A stretch of 64,000 bases of DNA from Bog-473 sp963745665. Lineage in GTDB: Bacteria > Actinomycetota > Acidimicrobiia > Acidimicrobiales > RAAP-2. Position 1 is the first letter of the stretch. The number at the start of each line of letters is the position of its first letter. Below are positions 8,657-17,966 of this stretch, piece after piece. The DNA lies in the NCBI GenBank assembly GCA_963745665.1, contig CAVUYE010000002.1, positions 186,001 through 250,000 on the forward strand, read 5' to 3'. The notes below the pieces were generated by a model, which was given only the letters and a program-made list of their open reading frames with translations, was not told the origin of the DNA and did not search any database. The position numbers and the translations under genes are program-made.

Positions 8657-9700
8657 GTGATCGCCGTCATCTGGGTGAATCTGCGCCGGGCGATGGGCGA
8701 CCGGCGGCTCTTGATCATCGGCACGCTGGTGCCGGTCGTCATCATCCTCATCACGGGGCTGCTGGAGGGCAGCCCCAAGGAGCCGATCGGCTTGTACCAC
8801 CCGTCGGCGCGGCTGCTCCACCTGGCGCAGACGACGGACGGGATCAAGGTGCGGGTGGAGAGCAGCCGGTCGGACCTTACCGATGACATTCTGCGGGGGC
8901 GGGTCGTGGCGGGGATCGTGCAGCTGCCGGCGCCGGGCAACTCGGTGCGGGCGGACTTCCTGGTCGAGTCGGCGACGACCGACGCCGTGCAGGCGCGGAC
9001 GGACGCCGTGGCGTTGATGGACCTTATGGCGGCCGAGGGGTCGAACACGAAGTTCACCGACGCGACGCTTGCGGCGACGCCCGTGGAGGCGCCCTTGAGC
9101 CCGTTCTGGTACGTGGCGCCGGCCAACCTCGTCTTGTTCATGGGCATCGCCGTGCTGGTGCTGGCGGCGGGCATGGTCGAGACGCGACGGCTGGGCGTGC
9201 TGCAACGGGTCTCGGCGGCGCCGGTGCGCAAGCGGGACGTCGTCTTCGGTCAGATGGCGAGCATGATGGTCACCGCGGTCAGTATGGCGATCGGATTGAT
9301 CTTCGTCGGGTTCGTGTTGTTCCGGGTGCACTGGGGCAATCCGGCGAGTGTGTTCCTGGTGATTTTGTTCTTGGGGATCAGCGTGGCGGCCGTGGCTGTG
9401 ATCATCGGGACCTGGTCGCGTTCGCAGGAGCAGGCCATCGCGACGGCTGTGATCGTCGCCATCATCGCCGGCATGCTCGGGGGCTGCGTGTACCAGCTGA
9501 GCGCGGTGAGCACGACCGTGAAGAACGTCGGACACATCGTGCCGCAGGCGTGGGCCATGGATGCGTTCGTGAAGCTGATCTCCGACCACGCGACGTTCTC
9601 GCAGACGCTGCCCGAGATCGGCGCTCTGGCGGCGTTCGCGGTGGTGTTGAGCGCGCTGGCGGTCTGGTACTACTCGCGCAAGGTGTTCTCGACGACGTAG
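8657..9700 (+). CDS. ABC-2 type transporter permease (second subunit)
   Basis: Membrane subunit of 347 residues, starting at GTG 8657 one base after the stop of the previous permease. It has the same topology: one N-terminal helix, an extracytoplasmic domain to about residue 150, then about five helices with ETRRLGVLQRVSAAPVRKRDVVFGQM between helices two and three. The shared R-x-x-G-x-L-x-R-V-x-A-A-P-V-R motif suggests the two permeases arose by duplication. The expected exporter would be one ATPase dimer with a permease heterodimer. Confidence 0.87.
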   Translation: MIAVIWVNLRRAMGDRRLLIIGTLVPVVIILITGLLEGSPKEPIGLYHPSARLLHLAQTTDGIKVRVESSRSDLTDDILRGRVVAGIVQLPAPGNSVRADFLVESATTDAVQARTDAVALMDLMAAEGSNTKFTDATLAATPVEAPLSPFWYVAPANLVLFMGIAVLVLAAGMVETRRLGVLQRVSAAPVRKRDVVFGQMASMMVTAVSMAIGLIFVGFVLFRVHWGNPASVFLVILFLGISVAAVAVIIGTWSRSQEQAIATAVIVAIIAGMLGGCVYQLSAVSTTVKNVGHIVPQAWAMDAFVKLISDHATFSQTLPEIGALAAFAVVLSALAVWYYSRKVFSTT

Positions 9701-9814
9701 CGGTCGGCGGTCCGGTTGTCGGTCAGCGACGAGGGGCCGGGAGGGGCGGCACGCACCGACAATAGGTATACTCAATTAGGTGTCAGGACCCTTCCAGCGC
9801 AGGTGGAGCAGCCA

Positions 9815-11038
9815 GTGAACGACGCGGTGACAGACCTGGCCGACCCGGTCATGTTCGCCGATCCGTTCCCGCGCTACGCGGAGCTCCGCCAGCGTGGTGC
9901 CGTTTCGCCGGCGTTCTCGAAGCAGCTCATGGGCGGGGCCGGTTTCATGCTGACTCGTCACGAGGACGTGCTCCTGCTGCACAACGACGTCCGCTTCTCG
10001 AGCGACCCGACGAGTGGTGGGTCGAGCCTCATGATGCGACACCTGCCCAAGATGTTCCGCCTCCTCACCGACTCCATGGTCTACAAGGACGACCCCGATC
10101 ACGCCCGGCTGCGACGTCTCGTCAACAAGGCCTTCACACCGCGCATGGTCCAGCAGATGAGCGGCGACATCGAACGGATCGTGCGTGGTCTGTTGGACGA
10201 CCTCGAACGGCGGGACAGCTCGACGGTCGACCTGGTGGCCGATTTCGCCACGCCGCTTCCCTTGTCGGTGATCTCGACCATGCTCGGCGTGGGGAACGAG
10301 GACCGGGACGAGTTCCATGTTCTCATGGAACGGTTCGTCGCCCGGCTGGGAAGCGGGTCTGCCGTCGACGCAGTGCGAACCATCCCGACGGCCCGGAAGC
10401 TCTACGCCGTGCTGGAGCGCCTGGCAGAGCAGCGCCGTGCCGCCCCCGACGACGGGTTGATCTCCGGTTTGTTGGCCGCCAACGAGGACGGCGACTCCTT
10501 GAGCGACGACGAGGTCATCGCCATGATCTTCTTATTGATGTTGGCAGGACACGACACGACGGCGAATTTGATCGGGAGCTCGGCCGTGGCGCTCATTGAG
10601 CACCCTGAGCAGGCGGCCCGGCTCAGGGACGAACCGGCATTGACAGCGTCGGCGGTCGAGGAATTGCTGCGCTTCACGACGCCGGTACCTTGCGGCACGG
10701 CGCGGACCTTGTTGGACGAAGTCGAGGTTGGCGGCACGACGATGCCCAAGGGGTCGAAGGTGATGGGCATGATCATTTCGGCCAACCGGGACGAGGCGGT
10801 GTTCGAACGGCCCGACGACCTCGACCTCGGTCGTGACCCCAATCGCCACCTCACCTTCGCCTTCGGGAAGCACTTCTGTCTGGGCAACCAGCTCGCTCGC
10901 CTCGAAGGGCAGGTCGCCATCGGCGCCCTGGCAAGACGCTTCCCGCAGATGGGGCTGGCCGTGCCGCGTGCTCAGCTCCAGTACAAACCCGTGCAGGCCT
11001 TACGTGGTTTCCGGACGCTTCCCGTCACGCTGCAGTAG
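9815..11038 (+). CDS. cytochrome P450
   Basis: Soluble bacterial haem monooxygenase of 407 residues. The I-helix oxygen-binding motif is LAGHDTTANLIGS, the ExxR motif is in EELLRF, and the haem loop is FAFGKHFCLGNQLAR with the axial Cys. GTG 9815 is preferred because GGTGGAG precedes it and the peptide NDAVTDLADPVMFADPFPRYAELR is the usual N-terminus. A TATACT hexamer at 9767-9772 is a candidate -10 box with no convincing -35. It presumably works with a ferredoxin and reductase encoded elsewhere. Substrate unknown; the acyl-CoA surroundings suggest a hydrophobic acid, terpenoid or steroid. Confidence 0.93.
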   Translation: MNDAVTDLADPVMFADPFPRYAELRQRGAVSPAFSKQLMGGAGFMLTRHEDVLLLHNDVRFSSDPTSGGSSLMMRHLPKMFRLLTDSMVYKDDPDHARLRRLVNKAFTPRMVQQMSGDIERIVRGLLDDLERRDSSTVDLVADFATPLPLSVISTMLGVGNEDRDEFHVLMERFVARLGSGSAVDAVRTIPTARKLYAVLERLAEQRRAAPDDGLISGLLAANEDGDSLSDDEVIAMIFLLMLAGHDTTANLIGSSAVALIEHPEQAARLRDEPALTASAVEELLRFTTPVPCGTARTLLDEVEVGGTTMPKGSKVMGMIISANRDEAVFERPDDLDLGRDPNRHLTFAFGKHFCLGNQLARLEGQVAIGALARRFPQMGLAVPRAQLQYKPVQALRGFRTLPVTLQ

Positions 11039-11046
11039 CGGGCCGA

Positions 11047-11066
11047 GCCCGGCGGTCGGGCCGGGC
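11047..11066. terminator. GC-rich hairpin between convergent genes
   Basis: GCCCGGC and GCCGGGC are perfect complements separated by six bases, in the 44-bp gap between the stops of the P450 (plus) and the methyltransferase (minus). There is no T-tract on either side, so this would be an atypical, GC-type intrinsic terminator. Its position between two convergent 3' ends supports a bidirectional terminator role. Confidence 0.4.
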
Positions 11067-11082
11067 CCAGCGCCGCCCGGGG

Positions 11083-11661
11083 TCACCAGATGAAGGGCAC
11101 CAGCCGTTTGTGGCCGGCCGCATAGGTGACGTAGCGGTCACCGAGCTGTTGGAGGAGCGCTCGCTCCTCCACGCGGATCCGGAAGAGGAAGCCGCAGAGG
11201 ACGCTGGTCGTGAGCCAGGCGAAGGACCACCAGGATCCGAGGAACAGCCCCACGCCCATGACCATGAGGAGAATGGCTGCGTAGCTCGGATGGCGCACGA
11301 ACTGGTATGGGCCGCTGGTGATCACTGGTTGGTCGGCGCTTGTCTGGACCTTGAACGTGAAGTACCGGCCGAGGGCGCGGAAGCTCCAAAACCGCAGAGC
11401 GATGCCGCACCAGAAAACGACGAGTCCAGCCCAGGCCACGTCCGGACTGATCCGGCCCGACGACACGTTCCGAGTGAGGACGACAGCCCCGACGATCCCC
11501 ACGATGGAGGCGACGCGGATGTACATGCGGCTGCCTTGGTCGGACAGGGTGGCTTCCGGTCGTCGGTTCGTCGACTCCCGCAACTCCACGAGAAGCCACG
11601 CGACGGCGCTGGCCACGAGGAGCGAGCGGGCGGCGGGTGGCGCCGCCGTGAAGGGATGCAC
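11083..11661 (-). CDS. isoprenylcysteine carboxyl methyltransferase-like membrane protein
   Basis: Protein of 192 residues with four to five hydrophobic segments and the C-terminal signature GPYQFVRHPSYAAILL...RVEERALLQQLGDRYVTYA, in which R-H-P and E-E-x-x-L bind S-adenosylmethionine in the ICMT/PEMT superfamily. It probably methylates a small molecule, lipid or carboxylate at the membrane; bacteria lack prenyl-CaaX substrates, so the name is only a family label. It starts at GTG 11661, 10 bases after the RDxSWG gene stop, and is the last gene of the leftward operon. Confidence 0.8.
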   Translation of the reverse strand: MHPFTAAPPAARSLLVASAVAWLLVELRESTNRRPEATLSDQGSRMYIRVASIVGIVGAVVLTRNVSSGRISPDVAWAGLVVFWCGIALRFWSFRALGRYFTFKVQTSADQPVITSGPYQFVRHPSYAAILLMVMGVGLFLGSWWSFAWLTTSVLCGFLFRIRVEERALLQQLGDRYVTYAAGHKRLVPFIW

Positions 11662-11671
11662 GACGGCGACC

Positions 11672-12721
11672 CTATCTCCGGCGGTTGATCTCCCATTGGT
11701 CGCGGCTGAAATAACTTTGGTCCTCGCCCCAGCCTTCGGCTCCGTCGTCCCACGTCCAGTGGACCAGGGAGTCGCCTCCGTGACCCCGCCAGTGCCGGCT
11801 CAGCGCGTCTCCTCGGACCGATAGTCGACGGTCGAACTCGTCAACTGCTTCTAACGTGACGGACAGCGGCCACCCCGTCTCCGCATCGAATGTCACCCGA
11901 CGCTCTCCGGCCAGAATGTGCCCATACTCGCCGTTGCGGAGGAGGAAGCCGCAGGCGACGGGCTCCACCTCGGGCCCCGGGATGGCGTAGGTGAGCCAGG
12001 CCTCGCCCGGGCCGGCAGCGCAGAACGAGTAGCCGACGCCACCAAACGACCCGGCTCCTGGTCGCCTTTGGGCCGGGGTCCTCGCGGTCGTCATGCCCTC
12101 GGGTTGGCCGTTGCGAGGCTTCGGGCGCCCCAACGGGCGAGGTCCCCACGACCGATCACGGATCGAGTAGCAGTCGATCGGGATCTCCTCGCCGTGGAGG
12201 ACCATCGTTCCTGTCACGTGGCCTGCCTGATCGAAATGGGCACCCTTCAGGAACGGGACGACGCCGTCAGGATGCAGATTGGGTCTCATGATTGCGTCGA
12301 AGACGAGCTCCACCTCGAGCGCGCCGGGGTCTCTGTAGGTGACTGCGTAAGTGGTCAGCGGCTCAATGACCCGGACACGGACGCCGTTGGGCCATTCGAA
12401 ATCGCGCATGTCCCGTTCGGCCCGGGGTGGGAGCTGCAATCCTGAGTACTCGGCCCGGTAGTTCAACTCCCACGGGTAGGCGCCGCGATCGTCCCAGACC
12501 CATGCTCCGCCGTTGCAGATGCTGGCGTTCGGTCGGGCTTGGCAGTACGCCCAGCCGCCGAGATTTCGCTCCGGCACGTTCCAGGAGAACCAGCATGTCT
12601 CGGTCTCCCACCAGCGGTCGGTCATCTCCTCATCGTGGAAGTCGTCGTCCGACGGGACGAGGTCACGGTACGTACGCTCGGCGCGCCGGCGGTCCACGTC
12701 GACTCCGAAGAGGGTGCTCAT
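11672..12721 (-). CDS. uncharacterised RDxSWG-motif protein (DUF7064/7065-like), first copy
   Basis: Soluble protein of 349 residues with no signal peptide, rich in Trp, Tyr and acidic residues. Near the middle it has YSIRDRSWGPRPLG, followed by a Ser/Gly-rich segment and a strand-rich C-terminal half, as expected of a double beta-barrel (lipocalin/CrtC-like) fold. I recall such proteins in actinobacteria being labelled DUF7064/DUF7065; no function is established. ATG 12721 lies 13 bases after the APH-fold kinase stop. A second copy (24220-25197) is also joined to an APH-fold kinase, so the two families probably act together. Confidence 0.65.
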   Translation of the reverse strand: MSTLFGVDVDRRRAERTYRDLVPSDDDFHDEEMTDRWWETETCWFSWNVPERNLGGWAYCQARPNASICNGGAWVWDDRGAYPWELNYRAEYSGLQLPPRAERDMRDFEWPNGVRVRVIEPLTTYAVTYRDPGALEVELVFDAIMRPNLHPDGVVPFLKGAHFDQAGHVTGTMVLHGEEIPIDCYSIRDRSWGPRPLGRPKPRNGQPEGMTTARTPAQRRPGAGSFGGVGYSFCAAGPGEAWLTYAIPGPEVEPVACGFLLRNGEYGHILAGERRVTFDAETGWPLSVTLEAVDEFDRRLSVRGDALSRHWRGHGGDSLVHWTWDDGAEGWGEDQSYFSRDQWEINRRR

Positions 12722-12734
12722 CGACTGGCTCGTC

Positions 12735-14141
12735 TCACCGGAGTGGGGGCCAGTGCCGGTCGGCGAGCACGCCCATGGAGGGACGAGCCAGCTCGGTCTC
12801 GCGCGCCACCCGGCGCCACAGCGAGAGGACGTAGTCCTCGTCGGACACGTCTCCCGCTCCCACCGCCTCCGCTGCCTCGGCCCGCCCGGTCGCGACCGAG
12901 TCGGGACGCCGACCCAACAACCTCTCCAGATCCTGTAGTTCGCACTCCTCGTAGTAGGGGCCATAGGTGTCGACCTGAGCCAGGTATTTGATGATGCGAG
13001 CGACCCCCTTCCCCCGCGCCTGCGCCAGCGGATCAGTCGTCCGCGGCACGATGACGTCGCGCAACTGGGTGAGGACGGCGTCATACATCCAATCGTGGCT
13101 GGCGGCAGGACGCGCTCGTGGCGTCTCGGCGGGAGCGAGTTCCAGACTGTTGGCGGTGGCGAGCGCTTCCAGCCACAGTCGTCGATGGAGGACCTGGTAG
13201 ATGAAGCCGTTGCCGACGTCGTTACCGCCACCACCGCCACGTCGACCGTTGTTCTCGTCGTCACCCTCGTCGTCGGGCCCCCGGTGGCCCATTACCTGCA
13301 GCTTGGTCTCTGCCATCACCTGGTAGTAGCGCACCCGCGCCTCGTCGAGGTGGTTGCCCGAGAGCGCCTCGTACTCGCGTAGGCGCGCCGCGAAGTCGGT
13401 GAAGGGCTCCTGCGTCGCCCGCAAGGAGAGCCACGCGACGTCGTCCATGGGGTCGCCGAGGTGGGCCAGCTCCCAGTCGACGACGGCGGTCACCCGGCCG
13501 TCGAGATACATGAAGTTCCCCGGTCCGGTGTCCCCCTGCACCAAGACGGGCGGCCCGTCGTAAGAGGGGATGTGGTGCCGTAGCCAACGCAGCGAGAATG
13601 TGAGCGCCGGGTCGGGCGTCCCGCCACGCGCCGTCAGCACCCGGTCCCACTCGTCGAGTTCGGCCAGCACCGCCTCGGCGATGGAGCTGACGGCAGGAAA
13701 CAAGGGAAGGTCCAACGCCGCCGCGTCGAGCGAGTGCAGCGCTGCCAGCTTTGTCATGAAATCCTGCGCCGTCGCCTCCTGTTCGGACGGGTCGCTGATG
13801 CGGGAGAACCAGTTCCCTCCCTCCACCCGCTCCGACAGCATCGCCTGGTGCACTGGGTGCACGCCGAACACGCGGGGTACCGGCACCGGGCCCTCCTGCA
13901 GCGCGAGGTACACGGTCGCCTCGCGGTGCAACGTCCACGGGTCCTTCGTCCGTTCGGGGTCGGAGCGGTCGTACCGCAAGAACAGTGGCGTCACCGCATC
14001 GTCGGCGCCGGCGACGTCGATGAACCATGCCTCCTTGCGGGCGCCACCCGGCATGCGGTCGGCCAGCACCACATGCCCTCCGCCGATCTCTTCGATCCAC
14101 GAGACGAGGTCGTCGGGCAGCCCGACGACGCCGTTGTTCAC
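12735..14141 (-). CDS. APH-fold phosphotransferase family protein, first copy
   Basis: Kinase-like protein of 468 residues. The catalytic-loop motif is VLVQGDTGPGNFMY (usual H-G-D-x-x-x-x-N, here Q-G-D), and the metal-binding segment is AVVDWELAHLGDPMDDVAWL. The fold is that of aminoglycoside/choline kinases, but such proteins embedded in acyl-CoA operons, such as LvaA of levulinate catabolism, phosphorylate hydroxyacyl-CoA. A Gly/Asn-rich linker (about residues 322-336) and a C-terminal helical extension follow. GTG 14141 overlaps the TGA of the acyl-CoA ligase, so translation is coupled. Antibiotic resistance is unlikely in this setting. Confidence 0.8.
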   Translation of the reverse strand: MNNGVVGLPDDLVSWIEEIGGGHVVLADRMPGGARKEAWFIDVAGADDAVTPLFLRYDRSDPERTKDPWTLHREATVYLALQEGPVPVPRVFGVHPVHQAMLSERVEGGNWFSRISDPSEQEATAQDFMTKLAALHSLDAAALDLPLFPAVSSIAEAVLAELDEWDRVLTARGGTPDPALTFSLRWLRHHIPSYDGPPVLVQGDTGPGNFMYLDGRVTAVVDWELAHLGDPMDDVAWLSLRATQEPFTDFAARLREYEALSGNHLDEARVRYYQVMAETKLQVMGHRGPDDEGDDENNGRRGGGGGNDVGNGFIYQVLHRRLWLEALATANSLELAPAETPRARPAASHDWMYDAVLTQLRDVIVPRTTDPLAQARGKGVARIIKYLAQVDTYGPYYEECELQDLERLLGRRPDSVATGRAEAAEAVGAGDVSDEDYVLSLWRRVARETELARPSMGVLADRHWPPLR

Positions 14142-15700
14142 ACGATGCGGGTGTCGTGCGACGCCCAGTACTGCTCGCGCAACACACCCTTGTACAACTT
14201 CCCGGTGGGAAGTCGTGGCAGCTCGTCCACGAAGTCCACGCTGCGCGGGCACTTGAAGTGCGCCAGGTGCTCGCGGCAGAAGGCGATCAACGAGCGCTCG
14301 AGCGCGTCGTCGCCCTGGACGCCGTCGACGAGCTGGACCACGGCCTTGACCTCTTCCCCCAAGTCCTCGTTCGGCACGCCGATCACGGCGGCATCGAGCA
14401 CCGAGGGGTACGTCACGAGGAGGTTCTCCGTCTCCTGCGGGTAGATGTTCACTCCGCCGGAGATGATCATGTGCGCCTTGCGGTCAGTCAGGAACAGGTA
14501 CCCGTCCTCGTCCAGATAGCCGACGTCGCCCACCGTTGACGTCCTCCCGTCGTCCCGCCGGGTGTTGGCGGTCTTCTCGGGGTCGTTGAAGTACTCGAAG
14601 TCGGTGGCACCGGCGAACCACACCGTGCCCGACGTGCCGACCGGGCACGGCCGCCCGTCATCATCGAGGATGTGGATGTCGCTCAGCACCGACCGTCCGA
14701 CGCTTCCCTTGTGCGCCAACCAGTCGTCGGACGTGATGAACGTGCAGCCGTTGCCCTCGGTGGCGGCGTAATACTCGAGCAGGATCGGCCCGAACCACTC
14801 GATCATCTGCTCCTTCACGGGCACCGGGCAGGGCGCGGCGGCGTGGATAATGACCTCCAACGACGAGACGTCGGCCGCGGCACGAACCTCGTCAGGCAGC
14901 TTCAACATACGGCTGAACATGGTGGGGACGACCTGCGAGTGCGTCACCTCGTACCGGCCCACGAGCTCGAGATACAGCGCCGGTTCGAAGTGCTCCATCA
15001 CGACCGCCGTCGACTTCATCCGCAGCGCAATGGCCACGCTCACCTGCGGGGCCGTGTGGTACAGCGGCGCCGGCGACAGGTACACCATGCCCTCGCGGTA
15101 GCGCCACAACCCGGCGATCCCGAGCACACCGATGCTCGTCTCGGACGGATGGAGGTCGTACATGGGACGGAGGATGCCTTTGGGTCGCCCCGTCGTGCCG
15201 GACGAATACATCATCGGCGCGCCCAACTGTTCATCCGGGACATGGTCCGTCGGTTGCGAGCCGACGACGTCGTCCCACGACTCGAATGGCTCCATGCCGG
15301 AGCGGCCGCTGCCAGTGGTGTCCACCATGACCCAGCGCTCGACGTCGGGGCACAGCGCCGGCAATTGCCGGGCGACCTCCGTCTTCACGGTCGACGTCAC
15401 GACGACCCGCGACCGGGAGTCATTGATGACGTATGCCACCTCCTCGGCCGAGAGGTAGAAGTTGACTGGCGTGAAATAGAGCCCGGTTCGTTCGGCGCCC
15501 GCCTCCGCCAACAGCACGGCCGGGTGGTTCTCCATGAAGATCGCCATGTGGTCGCCCTTGCGCAGGTCTGAGTCGCGCAGGAGGTGGGCCACCTGGTTCG
15601 CAGCCGCCTCGTATTCGGCGAACGTCAATGTGCGTCCCGAGGGCGCCATGATGATGGCCGGCTGATCCCCGTGCTCTGCCGCGTGCTCAGCTGCGTACAT
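14138..15700 (-). CDS. AMP-dependent acyl-CoA synthetase/ligase
   Basis: Adenylate-forming ligase of 520 residues that activates a carboxylic acid to its CoA thioester. The P-loop-like motif is MMYSSGTTGRPKGI, the adenine motif is YYAATEGNG, the hinge is in VGDVGYLDEDGYLFLTDRK, and the C-terminal catalytic Lys is in RLPTGKLYK. ATG 15700 follows GGGGGCG and overlaps the upstream hydrolase by 14 bases, so I reject the longer upstream frame. It would supply the acyl-CoA used by the dehydrogenase and CoA-transferase of the same operon. Confidence 0.92.
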   Translation of the reverse strand: MYAAEHAAEHGDQPAIIMAPSGRTLTFAEYEAAANQVAHLLRDSDLRKGDHMAIFMENHPAVLLAEAGAERTGLYFTPVNFYLSAEEVAYVINDSRSRVVVTSTVKTEVARQLPALCPDVERWVMVDTTGSGRSGMEPFESWDDVVGSQPTDHVPDEQLGAPMMYSSGTTGRPKGILRPMYDLHPSETSIGVLGIAGLWRYREGMVYLSPAPLYHTAPQVSVAIALRMKSTAVVMEHFEPALYLELVGRYEVTHSQVVPTMFSRMLKLPDEVRAAADVSSLEVIIHAAAPCPVPVKEQMIEWFGPILLEYYAATEGNGCTFITSDDWLAHKGSVGRSVLSDIHILDDDGRPCPVGTSGTVWFAGATDFEYFNDPEKTANTRRDDGRTSTVGDVGYLDEDGYLFLTDRKAHMIISGGVNIYPQETENLLVTYPSVLDAAVIGVPNEDLGEEVKAVVQLVDGVQGDDALERSLIAFCREHLAHFKCPRSVDFVDELPRLPTGKLYKGVLREQYWASHDTRIV

Positions 15701-16940
15701 CGACGCCCCCTTCCCGCAGACATGAGTACAGCACTTCCACCAGGCAGGCGCCCATGAGGGGGAGCGCCTGGTTCTCCAGGTGGTTGCGGACGAACCCACA
15801 CGCCACGTGGGCTGTCGGGTCGGCGAAGCCGATCTGCCCGCCGGCCCCCATGTGACCGAATGCCCCTTCGTTGGGGCCGTGCATCGGCGGGGCACCCCGG
15901 ACGAGCGCCGGTGGCTCCAATGAGTAACCGACGGCCCAGCGGGTGGGGACGCCCATGACGGCGTCACGTCCGCAGACCTGCTCCGTGCGGAAGCGCTCCA
16001 CCGACGCCCGCGTCACGAGCTCCTCGCCGTCGGCCAGCGCGGCGTAGGTCCGCGCCAGGGCCCGGGCCGTCGCCGTGGCGCCGAGCGCTCCGATCTCGGC
16101 GGCCAGGACGTCGGGGGTGTTCATGAAAGCGGCGAAGCGGGGCTGGCCCAGCTCGTCGGCGAACATACTGCCGTGCGTGCCGGCCAGGACCGAGCGGCCG
16201 GACTTGGATGCGGGATCGATGGCCCGAAAGGCGCTCTGTGTGCCGGGCTTCACGGGGAACTCCATGACCGTCGCCACCGACGGGACCTCGGAGGCGCTGG
16301 TCCCGATGGAGCAGGCCACCCCGAGCGGTCCGGCCACCTCCGCCGCGAAGAACGTCCCCAGACTCTGGCCGCTGATGCGCCGGACCAGCTCGCCCACCAG
16401 CCAGCCGAACGTCACCCCGTGGTAGCCGTGCCGCGTGCCCGGCTCCCAGGCGGGCTTGCCACTGGCGACGGCGGCCGCGATCGCCTCGGAATCCTTCCAA
16501 CCTCGTCCGTCCCACGACAGCAGCCGGTCGGCGTCCGGCACGCCGATGGCGCCTGACTGATGGCTCAACAACTGCCGGACGGTGGTGGACGACTTGCCGG
16601 CCTGGCCGAACTCGGGCCAGTAACGGGTCACGGGCGCATCGAGGTCGAGCTCACCCCGATCCTCCAATATGTGTGCGCACAGTGTCGTCATGCCCTTGGT
16701 CGACGACATGACGACGGCCCGGGTGCCTTCCTCCCACGACCGACCTTCGGGTCCGGCCACACCGGTCCAGATGTCCACGACGCACTCGCCGTCGACGAAG
16801 GCACAGAAGGCACCGCCCCCGTCCCCGAGGTTCGCCCGCCGCTCCCGATCGCCCAAGGTCAGCGTTGCCCCGGCGCCCACCGTCTCGGCCACCCGATCGA
16901 AGCCGGGCGCGACGAACCCCTTAACGTCGCTCGAGCTCAC
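15687..16940 (-). CDS. serine hydrolase of the beta-lactamase/EstB family
   Basis: Protein of 417 residues with the class C-type S-x-x-K motif in VMSSTKGMTT and a downstream Y-H-G segment in GTRHGYHGVTFGWLVGE. No signal peptide is visible, which argues for a cytoplasmic esterase rather than a secreted beta-lactamase. GTG 16940 overlaps the stop of the LLM gene (GTGA). In catabolic operons these proteins act as esterases or lactonases, and hydrolysis of an ester or lactone intermediate is the likely role here. Confidence 0.82.
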   Translation of the reverse strand: MSSSDVKGFVAPGFDRVAETVGAGATLTLGDRERRANLGDGGGAFCAFVDGECVVDIWTGVAGPEGRSWEEGTRAVVMSSTKGMTTLCAHILEDRGELDLDAPVTRYWPEFGQAGKSSTTVRQLLSHQSGAIGVPDADRLLSWDGRGWKDSEAIAAAVASGKPAWEPGTRHGYHGVTFGWLVGELVRRISGQSLGTFFAAEVAGPLGVACSIGTSASEVPSVATVMEFPVKPGTQSAFRAIDPASKSGRSVLAGTHGSMFADELGQPRFAAFMNTPDVLAAEIGALGATATARALARTYAALADGEELVTRASVERFRTEQVCGRDAVMGVPTRWAVGYSLEPPALVRGAPPMHGPNEGAFGHMGAGGQIGFADPTAHVACGFVRNHLENQALPLMGACLVEVLYSCLREGGVDVRS

Positions 16941-17941
16941 AGCGCCCGCAGCTCCCGCTCGACGTCGGGCCACCACTCCTTACGCCACCACGACACGTTG
17001 ATGCGGTCGACGAGTCCCCCATAGCGAGCGGTCACCTCCCGAGCCAGGGCATCCGGTGCGCAAACGATGGTCAGCGTGTCGAGGACCTCATCATTGATGA
17101 GGCGCGCCATCTCGTCCCAACGGCCCTTTTTCGAGCAGGCGTAGAGCTCGGTCTGCAGGTCACCCCAGCCGTGCAGGTCCAACACGGGCCGGTAGGCCGG
17201 CGTCGACGCGTAGTAGCCGACCTGGTTCCGCATGGCGTTGCGGGCCTTCTCCATCTTCGACGGGTCCTCCACTACGGAGATGAATCCGGGGCACGTCACC
17301 TCGAACCCGTCGTTACGACTCCGGCCCGCCGTGGACAAACCGCGCTCCACCGCCGGCAGGATCACCTCGCGCAGGTAGCGCCCCGTGCAAATGCCGTGCG
17401 TGATGACCCCGTCCGCCACCTCGCCGGCCACCTCGTTCATGAGGGGGCCGACGGCAGCGAGGAAGACGCGGGGCGGTCCGAACTCATGTGGCGGCGGGGC
17501 GAAGACGGGCGTCATCAAGGTGTGCGTGTAGAAGTCGCCCTCGAACCCGAGCGTCGCCCCGTCGTTCCACGACGCCCAGATCGCCCGCAGGGCGAGCACG
17601 TACTCGCGCATCCGCGCTGCCGGATGCGACCACGTTGAGCTGAACCGCTTCTCGATGTGCCGCCGCACCTGTGACCCCAACCCGAGCACGACGCGCCCGC
17701 CCGAGTACTCCTGCAGCTGGTTGGTTGTGTAAGCCATGCTCATCGGGTTTCTGGCGAAGGCCACGGCGATCCCGGTCCCCAGTGACACCGATGTCGAGTG
17801 CTCAGCGGCCAACGTCAACGAGAGGAACGGGTCGTTCGTCGTCTCCGCCGCCCAGACGCAGTCGAGCCCTGCCGCTTCGGCGGCGCTGACCCGGTCGGCG
17901 ACTCTCGGTAACTCGGCACCGAGACCACCGTCGATCTTCAC
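16937..17941 (-). CDS. LLM-class oxidoreductase, probably F420-dependent
   Basis: TIM-barrel protein of 334 residues beginning VKIDGGLGAELPRVADRVSA, like mycobacterial F420-dependent LLM proteins. Conserved segments include WAAETTNDPFL, GTGIAVAFARNPM, GGRVVLGLGSQVRRHIEKRF and AGEVADGVITHG. GTG 17941 is chosen because the next start upstream (17983) adds an Arg-rich stretch overlapping the CoA-transferase stop. The protein at 37135 shares the same blocks and is a close paralogue. It probably performs a hydride transfer on a pathway intermediate. Confidence 0.85.
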   Translation of the reverse strand: MKIDGGLGAELPRVADRVSAAEAAGLDCVWAAETTNDPFLSLTLAAEHSTSVSLGTGIAVAFARNPMSMAYTTNQLQEYSGGRVVLGLGSQVRRHIEKRFSSTWSHPAARMREYVLALRAIWASWNDGATLGFEGDFYTHTLMTPVFAPPPHEFGPPRVFLAAVGPLMNEVAGEVADGVITHGICTGRYLREVILPAVERGLSTAGRSRNDGFEVTCPGFISVVEDPSKMEKARNAMRNQVGYYASTPAYRPVLDLHGWGDLQTELYACSKKGRWDEMARLINDEVLDTLTIVCAPDALAREVTARYGGLVDRINVSWWRKEWWPDVERELRAL

Positions 17942-17966
17942 CGGGACCCGGACCTTCCGACGCCCG

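Noticed and set aside
8008..9775. Long minus-strand ORFs over the exporter permeases
   Set aside because: Rich in His, Arg and Pro with no fold; they mirror the permease codons.
15687..16940. A beta-lactamase resistance gene
   Set aside because: It has S-x-x-K but no signal peptide, and lies within a catabolic operon; an EstB-like esterase fits better.
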